Made by a program: the position numbers and the translations under genes. The notes below the pieces were generated by a model that saw only the letters and a list, made by a program, of their open reading frames with translations, had not been told where the DNA came from and made no database searches. From Diadema setosum (lineage: Eukaryota > Echinodermata > Echinoidea > Diadematoida > Diadematidae), in contig CM067075.1 of NCBI GenBank assembly GCA_033980235.1, forward strand, positions 12,188,292-12,252,291: DNA of 64,000 nucleotides, given 5' to 3'. Shown here one piece after another: positions 41,734-57,000 of the stretch (the stretch's first letter is position 1; the number at the start of each line of letters is the position of its first letter).

Positions 41734-44700
41734 TGTGTAAGATAAAAAAAGTTCTTTTATTTTGGTGTAGGGGGTCATGGGTTAAGACGAACAATTTTAA
41801 AATTGTTAGTAATCTTTGTGTCTCGTCTCACTTCGAACGAAATGTGGGAAAAATAAGAAAAGAAATTTGACGAGAAAACATCATTTTTATTACCTGTAGC
41901 TGTTGTTCCTTCGGTTGGAGCAGCCGTTGTTGTTAAGGGAGCAGTAGGGGATGTCCCTATTGTAAACAGGCACATTTAGATGGAGCACTATTACTTTACA
42001 GGTCAGTGTTCCTGATACACTTTCAGCTCGTATATAAAGTAAGGTGCGGAGCTTCTTAAATGAAAGTTCAATATGTTACAAGACACATAATTATCTATCG
42101 AAACAATTTAATGAGACTGCAACGTTTGGCGCCTTGCTGTAGTCTTGACATTTGAATAAAATATGACTTTGTGAATGTTTCATGGCATATGAACAAACTG
42201 AACAAACCGAAGACCTGTCTAAAAACACGATGTATTACCTGGGGGAGAGGTACCTCTTGTTGTTGGGGCCGGAGTGGGTCCTACGTTTCAAATGCACACA
42301 GAGGGGAAAACATAAGAGCATAGAAACCTAGGAACCTAGTTATGGGAATCGACTTTGCCATAGCTAACAACTGGAAATGTTGCAAGTTCACTGATTATAC
42401 ATTTCACAATGCACGGGGTTAATTTCATTTGTCTCATAACGCATTCAGGGGTAATCAATGATCAAAAATAAATCTTAGTATAGTCCTATTCTTGGTTTAT
42501 AAAGGTTTACATGAACATGAAAGACACGTTCGACAGCGTGACCCTTCTACAGAACTGCTTGACTTCTAAAATCGTGAACGAGAATTGGGCGTTCGAACTC
42601 ACAGGAACTCGTCACATAAGAGTGTTGTTTATGAATGTGTCGCTTAAAGTGCACCTACCCTGACAGCCGTAGACCTCGATCTCATTTCCAAGATTAAGTG
42701 GAGCTCCAAATGTTGCTTCGATAGCTCGCACAGGTCCAAGTGCTGAAGGTAGCCAGATATTCGTTGAAGCAGAGTCACTCAAAGAAAATGTAACTTCGCC
42801 CTATGTAATGAATACAAAGAAATTTATCAGTGCATTAGTACAACCTTTCTACTTGATAGCTGGACCAAACAATGCTCATAAAATGCAAGTGCAAATCTGG
42901 AAGATCAAATATGTTTGAAATACGACTGCAATAAAGAGGTCACGTAATAATGTTCCAAGAAAGATAAAAAGTATTAGTGTGATGACTCAGAGTAGATGAT
43001 CTGTAGGAATTTGACAGGTAGGACTTGTACACTGAGCATCGGGAATAATTGTTAACTTTTTCTCTATTACACATTCACGTTAGACATCTTAGATGATCTG
43101 TAGAAATTTGACAGGTAGGACTGGTACACTGAGCATCGGGAATAATTGTTAACTTTTTCTCTATTACACATTCACGTTGGACATCTTAGATGATCTGTAG
43201 GAATTTGACAGGTAGGACTGGTACACTGAGCATCGGGAATAATTGTTAACTTTTTCTCTATTACACATTCACGTTGGACATCTTAGATGATCTGTAGAAA
43301 TTTGATAGGTAGGACTGGTACACTGAGCATCGGGAATAATTGTTAACTTTTTCTCTATTACACATTCACGTTGGACATCTTAGATGATCTGTAGGAATTT
43401 GACAGGTAGGACTGGTACACTGAGCATCGGGAATAATTGTTAACTTTTTCTCTATTACACATTCACGTTGGACATCTTAGATGATCTGTAGGAATTTGAC
43501 AGGTAGGACTGGTACACTGAGCATCGGGAATAATTGTTAACTTTTTCTCTATTACACATTCACGTTGGACATCTTAGATGATCTGTAGAAATTTGACAGG
43601 TAGGACTGGTACACTGAGCATCGGGAATAATTGCTAACTTTTTCTCTACCATACATTCACGTTGGACATCTTGTATAATGCTTTAGGGTTCGTGTCTGTG
43701 GAAATCAACACTCAAGGACACAAAGGATTAAGTAGGGAGTACAAGTGAAATAACACCCCTTTTCCTCTTATAACGTCCTAATACATGTAGTAGTAATGTA
43801 TGTTCTGTGTAGAGTAAGAGAATACTTGTCTGTTGATGATTTACCTGATTCTCTGACTCTCCCGATCCTGAACCAGAGAGGTCACCAGATCCCGAGTCTC
43901 CGTTTTCGGCAAGAACAGTGATCCATTCATCTCCTTGGGCGCGCTTGATCCTGAATACCACTGTAGTCGTTGTACTAGCGCTGATGGCAGGTAGTTTGAT
44001 TCCAGTGATAGTTGTAGGCTGACTGAAGCTGGCTTCGTATGTCAAGGGACTCACAGACTGCAATGGCTCCTGTGGCTCGTAGCATTCTGAAAGCAAAGGT
44101 AAATCGTAAGTCTCAGTTATAGTTTGAGATATTTTTGCCATATCATAGTGTTCCACTGCTGTTGATGTTTATGCTAATGGAAAATGAATCAAATTACAGT
44201 GACATTAAAATTACCTGGTGCTGTTGTTGGTTGTTCAGTTGCTTGAGTGGTATATATGACGGTCGTCTGAGTAGCAGTTGTTACTGTGGGCGAGGCACTT
44301 GTCTCCCCTACTACCACTGTAGTTCCCGGAGCGGCTGTTGTTGTTGGTCGTGGCGGTCGAGTCCTGGGAGATATGGTTTCTGCAAAAGGTTTTGAATAAA
44401 AGCATGATATGTTTGGAGGAAAATATGGACAGAAAATATGGCTAAAGAGTTTCCATTCTTAAAAAAAAAATAACGGAAACTGAACAGCATGTTACTACCT
44501 CCTAGTTAAAACTTACCCCCGCGACCAAAAGTTGTTGTTTCTGTTAGTTACTAGGTCTCTTTGGCCATTAGGTATTTTCTTTACGAAGAGGGTAATATAA
44601 TTTTATTTATGATTTCCGGGATACATAGCAATGTATTATGGCAATGACAATCTTATCAAAGTACTGAATTCTCAGTAGTAGTCAGTGTTGGACATTATTC

Positions 44701-45022
44701 TCAAACAAATTCCATGCTTAGTTCCATGCCAGTCCAGTTCTGTTCAGTTTATTTCTGCATTCCGTTTTCATTACAATGTACAACTACCGATTGTATGGTA
44801 CAATTGTATGAGAAAACGTATAGGGAAAAGCATGCACCAACGTAGAATTGAATGTATATTGTACGAAAAGGAAGAGCACAAACTGGGTGTAATATGTATA
44901 TAATGTACAATATGTAATATGATGATGATGATGAAACAGCATTTGTATGGCGCCATTTATCTGTAGAAACATTCAAAGGCGCCCAATATATATACTGTAT
45001 ATATATATATATATATATATAA

Positions 45023-45064
<42 letters not shown>

Positions 45065-48000
45065 TATCACTTTTATTTATTTCTGTTTTATTTCAACAGG
45101 GTAGCCCTTTCAGTTAACAAACTGCTCTACCAAGGGGCCCTGCACAATAAAAAGATACAAAAACATATATTCAAATGCACAACATTATAATCAAAACAAA
45201 CGTAAACATATCAACCAGATAGCAAAGAGAAAAAAAAATATGTGTAACAAAAAGTATATTATGATAAGAATACAGCATGAATAAGAAAGAAAGAAACCAA
45301 GAGAATATAAAACGCGAGTTTAAAAAACAACTATAACAACAACAACAACAACAGAACAAATGATATGCCAGTTCCCGGTGTCACAGAAATAATCATATTA
45401 TGTATTGCACTCTGTTTTTCGTGTAAAAATCACAATAGGGTTAAAACTTGAAGGATTAAATTCTACTCTGTTTTTTAAATACAGGAAAAGATGACAAAAC
45501 TTGCATAAAACGAGGTAATTCGTTCCAAAGATTTGACCCTTGATAATGCAGAGATCTCTTATAATATTCCGTGCGGGGTGTATTGATTATTAGTGGGCAA
45601 GAGAGTGCATGTCGAGTTCGCAAATTGACATTACGAAAAACAACTATTTCTTTTAAATACACCGGCACCATATCGTTGATCAATTTATACATAAAAAGAT
45701 ACGTTTGATATTGCCTCCTTTGTATAATCGTTTGCCAGTTTAATTGTCTTAAAAGAGTAGTACTGGATATTGAAAAATCAGCATATAAAACCAAACGAGC
45801 ATATCTATTTTGCAATTTTTGTATTTTCTTGATATTGCACTTTGTACTTCTGCCCCAGATTACAAGACCATAATCAATATGCGGCAAGATTTGGAATCAC
45901 CTCTCCCCTAAAATTTTAACCAGAAACTCTCAAGGAAATGTATAATGTTAGAAAAAATATGATGATATACTGAAACAAAAGCAAATGAGACTGAAGAGTT
46001 TGACCACTAACTGTGATCTCAAGAATCAAAAGTACGCCTACTTTACTTTTCAAATGTTTCATGATATTTTAACAAACCGAGCAAACAGAAGATTTAAAAG
46101 AATATGATAATTACCTGGCGGGGATGTACCTCTCGTTGTTGGAGCAGGAGTTGGTCCTACATTTTAAAGATCAACAAAAAGGGGGGGGGGAATGAATACG
46201 TTGAAATCTACATAAGGAAATCGATCTTGCTATAGCTAATAATTCAGAATGCTGCACGTCAAATGATTATACAACACAAAACGAACAAAGTGAGTGCAAT
46301 GGATCTTTTAATGTACAGGGGGATAATAAAATGATCCAAATATATCATTGTATATTCCATTTTAATACCTCGAAGATTACAGGATTACTACAGACATTTT
46401 CGACAGAACTGCTTGAATTCTAATAGTGACAAGAACCTTTCTTAACTTAAAGAATTCATCCAAATTATTCAACATGAGAGTGTTTGTTTGTGATGTGCGG
46501 CTTCAACTCTCCATTGTGTGTTTTTTTTTTTTGAAAAATGTAATATTGATATTTGTAACTGAAATCCGAATTAATGATTGTAATAGTAATAATAATAATA
46601 ATAATTGCACCTACCCTGACAGCCATAGACATCGATCTCATTTCCCAGATTAAGTGGAGCTCCAAATGTTGCTTCGATAGCTCGCACAGGCCCCAGTTCG
46701 GATGGAAGCCAGAGGTTCGTTGAAGCAGTGTCACTCAAAGTAAATGTCACTTCACCCTAAGTAAAGATTAAGGAAACATTGGTAAATAATGATATAACAT
46801 TTGTACAGTTTTTCTATGTTGTATAGGAACAGGGCAATGTTCGTAAAATGCTAACACATACATGGAAAATCAAATCTCTGCAAAATGCAATTGCATGAAA
46901 GGGGTCATTTAGGTTTTCCAATGGAAGAAAATGTGTAGCAGAGTTCATGAACTCTCGAGAATTGACAGGTAGGACCCTTATACTGAGCATTATATATCAT
47001 TAACCCTTTCTCTGTCATGCATGGACGACGCTGAACAGTGTTTACATAATACTAGGTTTTCTGTGCAAATTAGCACGAAAAAGGACACGAAGGGTTGAGG
47101 ATGGTACACCAACTTATACTCTCTCCTCTAAAAAACATACAAGAAGTAACAAAACATGTTGAGGCTTTTAATACCTGAGTCTCTGACTCTCCCGATCCTG
47201 AACCGAAGAGATCCCCGGATCCTGATCCCGAGTCTGTGCTTGCGGCAGGAACAGTAATCCATTCATCTCCATCGGTGCGCTTGATCCTGAATACCACTGT
47301 AGTCGTTGTAGTAGCGCTGATGGCAGGTAGTTTGATTCCAGTGATAGTAGTAGGCTGACTGAAACTGGCTTCGTATGTCAAAAAACTCACTGACTGCAAT
47401 GGCTCCTGTGGCTCGTAGCATTCTGAAAGCAAAGATCAATTGTAAGTTTCAACTTTTGATATGTTTTTGCTGAACGATATTGAGTGTTCCACTGTCTTTA
47501 ATTTTTATACCAATGGGACGTAAATCACATTGCAAGGACAAGGACGTTACCTGGTGTTGTTGTTGGTTGCTCAGTTATTGAAGTGGTATATGTGACGGTT
47601 GTCTGAGTTGCAGATGTTGCTCTAGGTGTAGCAGTTGTTTCCTCTACTACTGCTGTAGTTTGCTCGGTTCCCGGAGCAGAAGTGGTTTGAACTTGTGTAG
47701 TAGTCCTGGCAGTGACTTCTGCAATATGAAGGAACGTATGCATAATTATTGGGACGTAAACGTTCCAAATACTATCACATGGTAGCTTTTAAATCACTGT
47801 AAAAAGTGTGATATGGGTGTTGGAAAAATCTCGTTTTGAATGACATAACTGGAGCAGCGAGTTCTGGAAGGAGATCAAGGGATGTGGTGATATTCTAAAC
47901 TGTAGGATAAATCCTATGGGAAAAGTACCTGCTGTGGTAGGATATAGAGTAGGTTATACAAGATTAGAAAAACAGAAATATTAATAATTGCACATGGAAT

Positions 48001-51000
48001 CATCCATCTCGGGAAAGCCAATGAATGAAGACAAAAATATGATAGGTAAAATATACATGATAATTATATGTAAATATGAAATGAATGAAACCTTTTCCGC
48101 CTCTGTATTTTAACAGGATCGAACTGCTGAATGACGATCATTCAAAAGTAAGGTGATGCTATCTATTTGATACGATGTTTGTTCGGTCAATTGTTTTTAT
48201 CAATGTATTTGATATGAGTGGGAAGTTGAGAAAATACGCAGCTGTTGTGCACTCACCTTGACAACCGTAGACTTGGATGTTATTTCCCATATTAAGTGGA
48301 ACCCCAAATGTTGCTTGGATAGCGAAGACAGGTCCCAATTCGGAAGGTAGCCAGAGATTCGTAGACAGTGTCTCACTCAGAGTAAATGTCATCTCGCCCT
48401 ATATTTAAAGATGTACATATGAAATTTAATGGTACTCTAGTGCTGTTTTGTCTTTTGCGATAAACGAGCAATACCCTCAATACGCGAGTCGCAAACTTAG
48501 AGATGTACAAAGTGAAGATAGTTGAGCGAGAAAAATGTCAATCAATCCCAGTATTGACTACTATTGAGAGTAATAGAAGGAATGATAGTTGAATTGAATA
48601 TCATTATAGCATTGAATAGCTTAAGACAGTACAGGATAAATTGTACATCTGTACAGACGGGAGTACAAAATCTGCTTTCAATCATTGGACTGAGTACACT
48701 AGCTTGTCTGTTGAGAATTCACCTGATTATCTGAATCTCCCGATCCTGATCCGGAGAGGTCACCAGATCCCGAGTCTGCGTTTTCGGCAGGAACAGTGAT
48801 CCATTCCCCTCCGTCGACACGTTTGATCCTGAATACTACTGTAGTAGCTGTAGGGAAGCTGTTGGCAGGTAGTTTGATTCCAGTGATAGTAGTAGGCTGA
48901 CTAAAGCTGGCTTCGTATGTCAAGAGACCCACTGATTGCAATGGTCCCTGAGGCTCGTAGCATTCTGAAAGAGAAAGTAAATTCGTAATTACAACCGGTG
49001 AACTATACATACGACGGTACATTGTTTCAATATGTGAAAACAACATCTTACAAAATAGTGTCAAATGAAATAGGACCCACATGTCTCGTGTCATTATCCA
49101 AATTACATGGCTGAATTTGTAATTATCTATTAATCAATTCCTTCAACAGAAGTATACATCAATGAAAAACGGTGCAAAATGTAGGACTTGTTTATTACCC
49201 GTACTAATCGTCGCTTCTGTTGGGGCAGTAGTTGTGGTCACTCTAATCGTAGGGGTTGTCCCCTCTGAAAGAGAGAAAGTTTGGTAGACATGTGTTCATG
49301 AAAGACATGATATTATCAGCCCAGCAGTTTCTAAACAAGTGCATTTAGGAGAGATCTGAAGGACACCTCATGAGGCGTTATGTTGTTGTTGTTTTTTCTG
49401 ACAAATTTCAACAACAGTTGGTCGAAAAACGTATCTGACATAGTGCTTCATGGGATGCCCCTCAGAACACAATGCCCATAAAACGTTTGGTGTGTGTATT
49501 AAAAGCTATTTCGCCATTTTTTATTAATCGAATCATATGAAATCAATGGAATGGTCTGTAGTTCAGTATAGTTCATAATAGTTCAGTAAGGTATAACATT
49601 AGATAATCTGAAAAAAAGAAGAATATCTGACAATTAAATACTCCCCTACCCAAAACACAACGCCCATAAATCCCTCCGTATTGCAAGCTCTGTCGTTGTC
49701 TATCAACTCAAGTCAATGAAATAGATTGGGAAGTATGTATTTTCAATTACTTCTGAAAATTTTCCATAAAGGATACAGTGAACAAATGAAGAAAAAAACA
49801 AACAAACCCAGAATGAAAATTACATTTTTTAGAAGTTTATTCCCCCCCCCCAAAAAAAAAATGGGTTCACAAACTTCAGTTATAGCTTAAATAATAGCTG
49901 AATCGAAAAATTATGCACTTTCCATTTGCGATGTGAATTTCACGGCAGTAACATTTGCGTGATTTTCGTAAAATCCTTCTGAGACTTGTAATCACTTATT
50001 TAAGTGATTACTCTGACGCTAAGACGTCAAAATATTATCTGTTCCTTGAAACTACTCAGAGACGAATCACACGATTTCGCTTTGATACCTGGTGTTGTTG
50101 GTTTTTCTGTTGCTGCAGTGGTAGATTTGACCGTTGCAGTTGTTGCTTCAGGAGTTGCAGTTGTCTCCAAAATCTCCACTGTAGTTTGCTCGGTTCCCGG
50201 GGCAGAAGTGGTTGTTGGTCGCGTTCGAATCCTCCTGGTTGTGGTTTCTGCAAAAATAATGAGGGCATAACATTAGCATACAATTGATTGACATAGGTTG
50301 AGTGGTGGGATTAAGGGAATATCCATATACCTTTAAAGATTGCATTCGTTATATATGTAGGAAAAATTGAAGGGCATGCTACTGAAGCACTGAATAATAC
50401 AATTTAGTTGGAACTTACCGGACATACCAAGAGTTGTTGTTTCTGTATAAAAGATGAAAAAGAAAAGAATTGCTCGGTTAGACAGTCGACTAAAGGCAGG
50501 TTAAATGGTAATTGGATTTTGTAGGCCAAGTAGGGACTTTCTCTATTATACAAAATTATGTCTTTAAATGTGTTGACATACATAAAGCATAAAAACAACG
50601 GATACTTGACGGCAATTTCATTAAAGTGATCTTTTCTCAGAAGTGTTATTGTTGGATTGACATGTTATCATTAATTTTATTCTTTTGGGTATTTTTGGTC
50701 AGAAAAATTGCGGAGGAAAAGATGTAAAATTTTGTTCAGTGTGATATGACCAAAAAAGAGAAAGACTTGTTTCACAGGTGTGTTAGTCCCGGAAAGATTC
50801 TCTAAGATCAAGGGGCGTCTGCTATTAAGTTAAAATCCCTTCATCCTACAACTGCAAGAACATTTTTACGAGGAACCACCGGAATGTAGTTAGGAGTGAT
50901 AATACAGCAACGACAAAATAGAGTACACGATTAGATTTCAAGTTGAAACAGTAGACATATACTGGAGGAAGTGCATGATATGTTTCTATTATACGTTCGT

Positions 51001-54000
51001 ACCAATCTAGGCCAGACGTATGATATTAAGCAAGAAACTCACCCGCAGAAGACTTCATAATATGATCATTTCTGCTGTACACCAATTGATTTGTTTTCTA
51101 TCGCTTTTCAAAACAACATATCTGACAATGATTCAAAATGTCAAAAGGAAAGAGAGACAAGAATTTACGTGATGTGGTCGGTGCACTCGTCGTTGGAGCT
51201 GAAGTTGGAGCTGTTCAAAACAAAACAGATGAAGAAAACAAAAATAAGAAACAAATAAAAATTATTGAAAGCCGGAGGGGGATGAAAGCAAGCAGTTGTG
51301 TACAGCACATCCCAAAAGCTTGGGTCCACGTCACATTATTATAAAGAGATTGTACACAGAAGAATGGCACAAACAATGCTATCAGCGCATAAAGGTCGCT
51401 TTTAAAAAGATGTGAGGAGTTCTATCCCTAAATATATATATATCCCTATAAATATCTACGGATCGCAGGTAAATGTACTGCTTTTTAATTAAAAACGGGC
51501 AAATATTTACTGTTATTTTTTTTTCTTGAATAATTCCAAGCCCTGTAATGATGACTTGCTAAATGGGTTTCCACTTACCTTGGCAACCGTAGGCTTCGAT
51601 AGTTTCGATATTGATTGGTTCGCTGAAGATCGTACGAACACCCATGACCGGACCGATATCACTGGAAAGCCTGATTGCCTGCTCATGAGTGGCACTCAAA
51701 GTGAAAGACAATTCTCCCTACGTGCGGAGCAAGTGAAAAAAAAAAAGAAAGAAATTGTCGGATATCATAAGAAAAGTGGAAATGACGAAAACAAACACAC
51801 AACAGTAAAGTGCATATATATCGCGCGAAAAATAAACAAGCAAACAAAACGAAACCGAGGAAACACATTGTCATAAGCAATTGTGATTCATGTTTGTATG
51901 TGTTTGTGCAATGAACAAAATCTAATCTGCGACCATAGCTTCTTCAAGTAATCGAATTTGTCTACATGGTAGTGCATCACTCCCATAAATGCAATCATGT
52001 TGATTTTGAAAATTTTGCGATGTATCATAAAACATTAAATTTTGTCCCTCTTCTATAATACATGTTTGTATGTTATACATCGTCATAGAGGTAATACAAA
52101 GTTGTACATGCATCATCATGATTGTACCTATCTGCAGCATTCGAGAGCAGACTAATAGCTGCTGATTCACACTGTATTTATCACTGACGGTGTCTCGTAC
52201 TTCTATTAACACCCCCCCCCCCCCAAAAAAAAAAATCTTAGTTTCCCTCTTTAATTTAGAGAATGTGCAGTTTTATAGGCAAAGAGACAGTGTACTGGTC
52301 ACAGTCTGATCCAGATATTTCTCCCAATCCTTCCTGACGAGTAATTATAATGTGAATGTGTGTGTTTGTGTGTGTGAGTTTCTGTGTGTGTTATTTATAG
52401 TCACCAATTTTTTTTTAGTCCCTTGATCCTGATGCAGATAGTTCCCCTATCTTTCCTGATAATTATATATGTGTGTGTGTGTGTGTGTGTGTGCGGGCGC
52501 GCGTGTGTGTATGTCGTTATAGTCACCTGGTCTTGGGAGTCCCCTGATCCTGATCCTGATCCAGATATTTCTCCCGATCCTTCGGCAGAAATGACGTCAC
52601 GCCATACATCCTCACCGACGCGTTTCACCTGGAACCTGAGAGTTAAACTCCTTCCATCCAGGTCTTCGCGGGCGGGCAGCTTGACGGCAGTAAGAGTGGT
52701 GGGCTGGCTAAAGGTTGCTTCGTATGTCAGGTAGCCTTCCTTCACCAATGGATTCTGTGGCTCGTAGCATTCTAATGATGATAATTATAATGATAGTGTT
52801 AATGATAATAGCTATAATAAGAATGAGAATAATAAAAGTGCTATATATAACGCTATATACACTGTATAAGTAATGATGATGATGATGAAAATAATATCAA
52901 TAATAGAATATAAATATTTATAATTATAGCTATTATTTTGATACTTATGTTACCACTATTCCTACCACTACAACAATTAAATTCAAGTAGTAATACCATT
53001 ATATAACATTGCATTTGAACGTTCAAATGTGATGTGTAGCAATTAATGAAATTGACGTAAAACAAGCAATATTTGAAAGTGAAAAAATCTTGAAACACTG
53101 CACTTTGCCTCACGAGTATGATTGAGAAGTAGTTAAAATGAAAACGAAGTGCACATGAAGATACACAGGTCACCGTTAATACCTGGAGCTGTTGTTGCTT
53201 CCGTTGGGGCAGCCGTTGTTGTAGATGGAGCAGTAGAGGATGTTCCTTCTGTAAGTACACAAATTGATTTATGTGACTGTCTGTTCGCCCTCAAAAATGT
53301 CCAAACTTAAAATAATTACAGGGGAGAATGAAACGGGCCTTTTTTTCTGTTCAAAGAAAAATGGTTATTAACTAATCTCAAGCACAACTATTGGATAAAT
53401 AGACAATTTGATCAAACGTGTTCATTGAGTTAATCTTATAAGATCGACAAGAAAAAATAGAACTTTTAAAGGAGAGAGAAACAGTTGTTGGTAGGGGCTG
53501 ACTGGGACAATTTAGAGCTTTGGATTAATGTCGAGAGTTGACTTACAAAGAGCACTAAATATTTTAGGAAAAGAAAGAGATTATTTTCTTCATTACCCGC
53601 CGCTGTTGTTGCTTCCGTTGGTGCAGCTGTTGTTGTAGATGGAGGAGTGGAGGATGTCCCTTCTGTATTAGAATAGACATATCGATTGGGAGAGTGTGTT
53701 CGAGTTTGCTTGTCAACGTTTGGATACCGTTCAAACCAATTAATATTATGTGAGGAAAAGAACAAACATAAGATACAAGAGTCTTTGTTATTGTATATTT
53801 CTTACAGATACATTTTTTTTATGGGGGGGGGGGGGTTACAAACACATCTTACAAAGTTAATAAGGAACTTGCCCAACTGGTTCATATTTTTATTTCATCT
53901 AAAGAGATCCACAGTAAGAACAGCTAGAGGGGACAGTCATGGCAGTTAGGGGTTGACTCAGTTGACGTTTTGGATACCGTTCAAACCAAATATTATGTGA

Positions 54001-57000
54001 AGAAAAGAACAAACAGAAGATACAAGAGCCTTTGTTATTGTATATTTCTTACGGATACATTGTTTTCTTTTGGTGGGGTTTTTTTTCGGTGGGGGGGGGG
54101 GGGGAGGGGGGTTACAAGCACATCCTTCTAAGTTAATAAGGAACTTGCCCAACTGTTTCATATCATTATTTTATCTAAAGAGATCCACAGTAGAAACAAC
54201 TAGAGGGGGCAGTTAGGGATTAACTCAGACAATTTCCAGCAGCGAATCAATATCAAACGCTGACTAAATTTTGGGCACAAAAAAAAAAACATTCGGGAAA
54301 AATCAGTTCATTACCCGCCGATGTTGTTCCTTCAGTTGGAGCAGCTGTTGTTGTAGATCCAGGAGTGGGGGATGTTCCTGATGTGAGCAAACACATTAAA
54401 TACAAAAAAGGAGACTACAGTTCAATGTACTCTTTGTCATCTTACGTACTACCTGGAGGTCCAGCTATGTGAGCGGAGATTGTACCCCCTGTCACTTCAT
54501 AGTGCCAATCATTGTCAACTAAATGCTGTATAATGTGGTATACGTATCTGATCATTCTTTTTTTCAAAGACAACGAGATTAAAGATTTGAAAATTAAACG
54601 CATATATACCTGGAGGTGAGGTTCCTCTTGTCGTTGGAGCTGGAGTAGGTCCTAGGTTAAAAGACAGACATTTATAAGAACATTCAGATAAAAAAAAATA
54701 TATTAGTCCTTTGCCAGACTGGATGAGAAATGTGATGTATTGTTTATGATGTATTTGATATGGGTATAAACGTATATATACATATTGTTATGAACTAGTT
54801 TAGGCTATAGCAAGATGTCTATTTCAAACAACGAACGAGAGAGATTTTTTTTTTCTCTGCTTAATTCCAACAGTATCACAAAGGAGATCATGTTTATAAG
54901 AAAAAGAAATGACCAGAGATTTGCGAGATGTGTCCTTTGAATTAAAACGTACCCCGGCAGCCGTAGATATTGATGTCATCTCCTAAACTGAGTTCAGTTC
55001 CAAAAGTTGCTTGGATAGCCCGGACAGGACCCAATTCGGATGGAAGCCAGAGATTCGTTAAAGTGGTGTCACTTAAAGCAAATGTTACTTCGCCCTGTGA
55101 AAAAAATAATAAGAAACGATGACAGTGTTTGAGTGAATATGTATTCTGTTTGCATGCTCACAAAGTATGCCGTATTGTTTGTGGACTCATAGGTCGCTGA
55201 AGAAAAAGTGTAATTGCCGATATTGAGGCGAGAACGATTAAGAAATTTTTTTTTCGTCTGACAAATGATTACATCTTTAATGACTGTTTAATAGAGCGTA
55301 TTCAAAAGTAAAATTGTACTCCATTTCTAGTCTTATTCAACTATGTAGATAAGACGGGCATTTCACCTGAGTCCCTGAATCTCCCGATCCCGAACCGGAG
55401 AGGTCACCAGATCCTGAGTCTGCACTTTGGGCAGGAACAGTGATCCATTCATCTCCTTCGGCGCGCTTGATCCTGAATATTACCGTGGTCGTTGTGGGGA
55501 AGCTGTTGGCAGGTAGTTTGATTCCAGTGATAGTAGTAGGCTGACTGAAGCTGGCTTCGTATGTCAAGGGACTTACAGCTTCCAGTGGCCCTTGTGGCTC
55601 GTAGCATTCTGAGAGTAAAGATAAATTGTACGTCTCAACCTTTGAGAGAGTTATTTCTTGTAACACTTTGTTCAATATTGCGCATAGGTATTATGAAAAC
55701 ATTCTCTTTGTCATATTTTGGTACCTTTACATGTATTCACTTTACTTGTTCCCACACTTTTAATTAGATGCAGAGCATATACAACAGAGGATCTTAGAAA
55801 GATAAATGTGTCAAGATATTCCCCTGTGAGAAAAAAAAAAGAAACGAAAGGAATGATTTATTACCGGTCCTAATTGTCGTTTCTATGGCAGCACTGGTTG
55901 TCACGCCAGCCGTAGATGTCAACTCTGTAAAATAGAGAGACATATATACAGATATGATGGTAGGAGACCACATCTTTGATACTTACAAAATAAACAAACG
56001 CGGGACTTACAGTCTGTCAAGAAGGAAATTTTTCATTTCATATATACTGTGTTCAATTTATGGATTTTGAAATCAATTGACTATACAGTGTTATTGATGT
56101 AAGGTGAGACAACGGGAATTATGCTTATATATAGTACTTATCGTGGAAGTCAATAGCATTCTCAACATATCGTTTGGATAACTGTAAAACGCAAATTATA
56201 TTTTCTTCATCATAAAGTTCACGTACAGAAACTCCTGACAATGGTGTCTGCAATACTTTAAAAAACAAATTATATCTATAAAAAGCTATCAAGGAACATG
56301 TTGTGTGTGTATGTGTGTGTGTGTGTGTGTGTGTGCGTGTGAATCGATAGACATATAGACACAGTACTTTAAATTTATGCTACATATTGTGTAAATTGTG
56401 TGTCAACCATACAAGCCTAAAATGTCGTTTTCTCACTTGCGAAATGCTGTGTTATTGGTGAAAATAAGCACTCTTAAAACATTTTGAACACGACGTATTT
56501 GTACATTCTATTTCTCTTGGTTTAAACATAATATATCAGCTATGTAAAGGAATTAAAAAAGTGCAATGTCATAGTCATCCAGTATGAACCGATATTGGCG
56601 CACTTTGGCTCCCGACCCACGCTTCCCTGTTATAACATTCTCATTAAGGCTGAACGTCTAGGTCCAAGTTGTAGAAAGTCGAATACTAAATATGCAAGTA
56701 ATATTGGCCGTCCAATATTCCGGTTTCACCGCATGTCTTCAAATCAACAGAAGCTAAAGGACAAACGATTCACAATTGTGACCAATTCTTAATGAGATGA
56801 ATATACAATATGCTTCTTGTGTGTTGGGGGGGGGGGGGGGGGGCTGAAGAAACGTCTAATATCCCGCGCTTTGGATCACGGTAACAGTTCGAACAACATT
56901 TAAAAAGTAAATGAAGTCACAAAGTTCATTTTTGTTACCAGGAGCTGTTGTTGCTTCCGTTGGAGCAGCCGTTGTTTTGTATGGAACGGTGGGGGATGTC

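Noticed and set aside
42993..43671. Possible CRISPR-like array
   Set aside because: Units are 97 bp, contiguous and identical throughout, with no spacers, in a eukaryotic intron. It is a satellite.
45171..45359. Cys/Phe-rich short frame downstream of the LINE ORF
   Set aside because: It falls in the LINE 3' UTR and comes from low-complexity GTT/AAC text.
51042..51066. Extra micro-exon in cassette D (TCTTCTGCGG before GTGAGT)
   Set aside because: There is a donor-like GTGAGT, but only about ten bases after an AG and no match to the micro-exon family.
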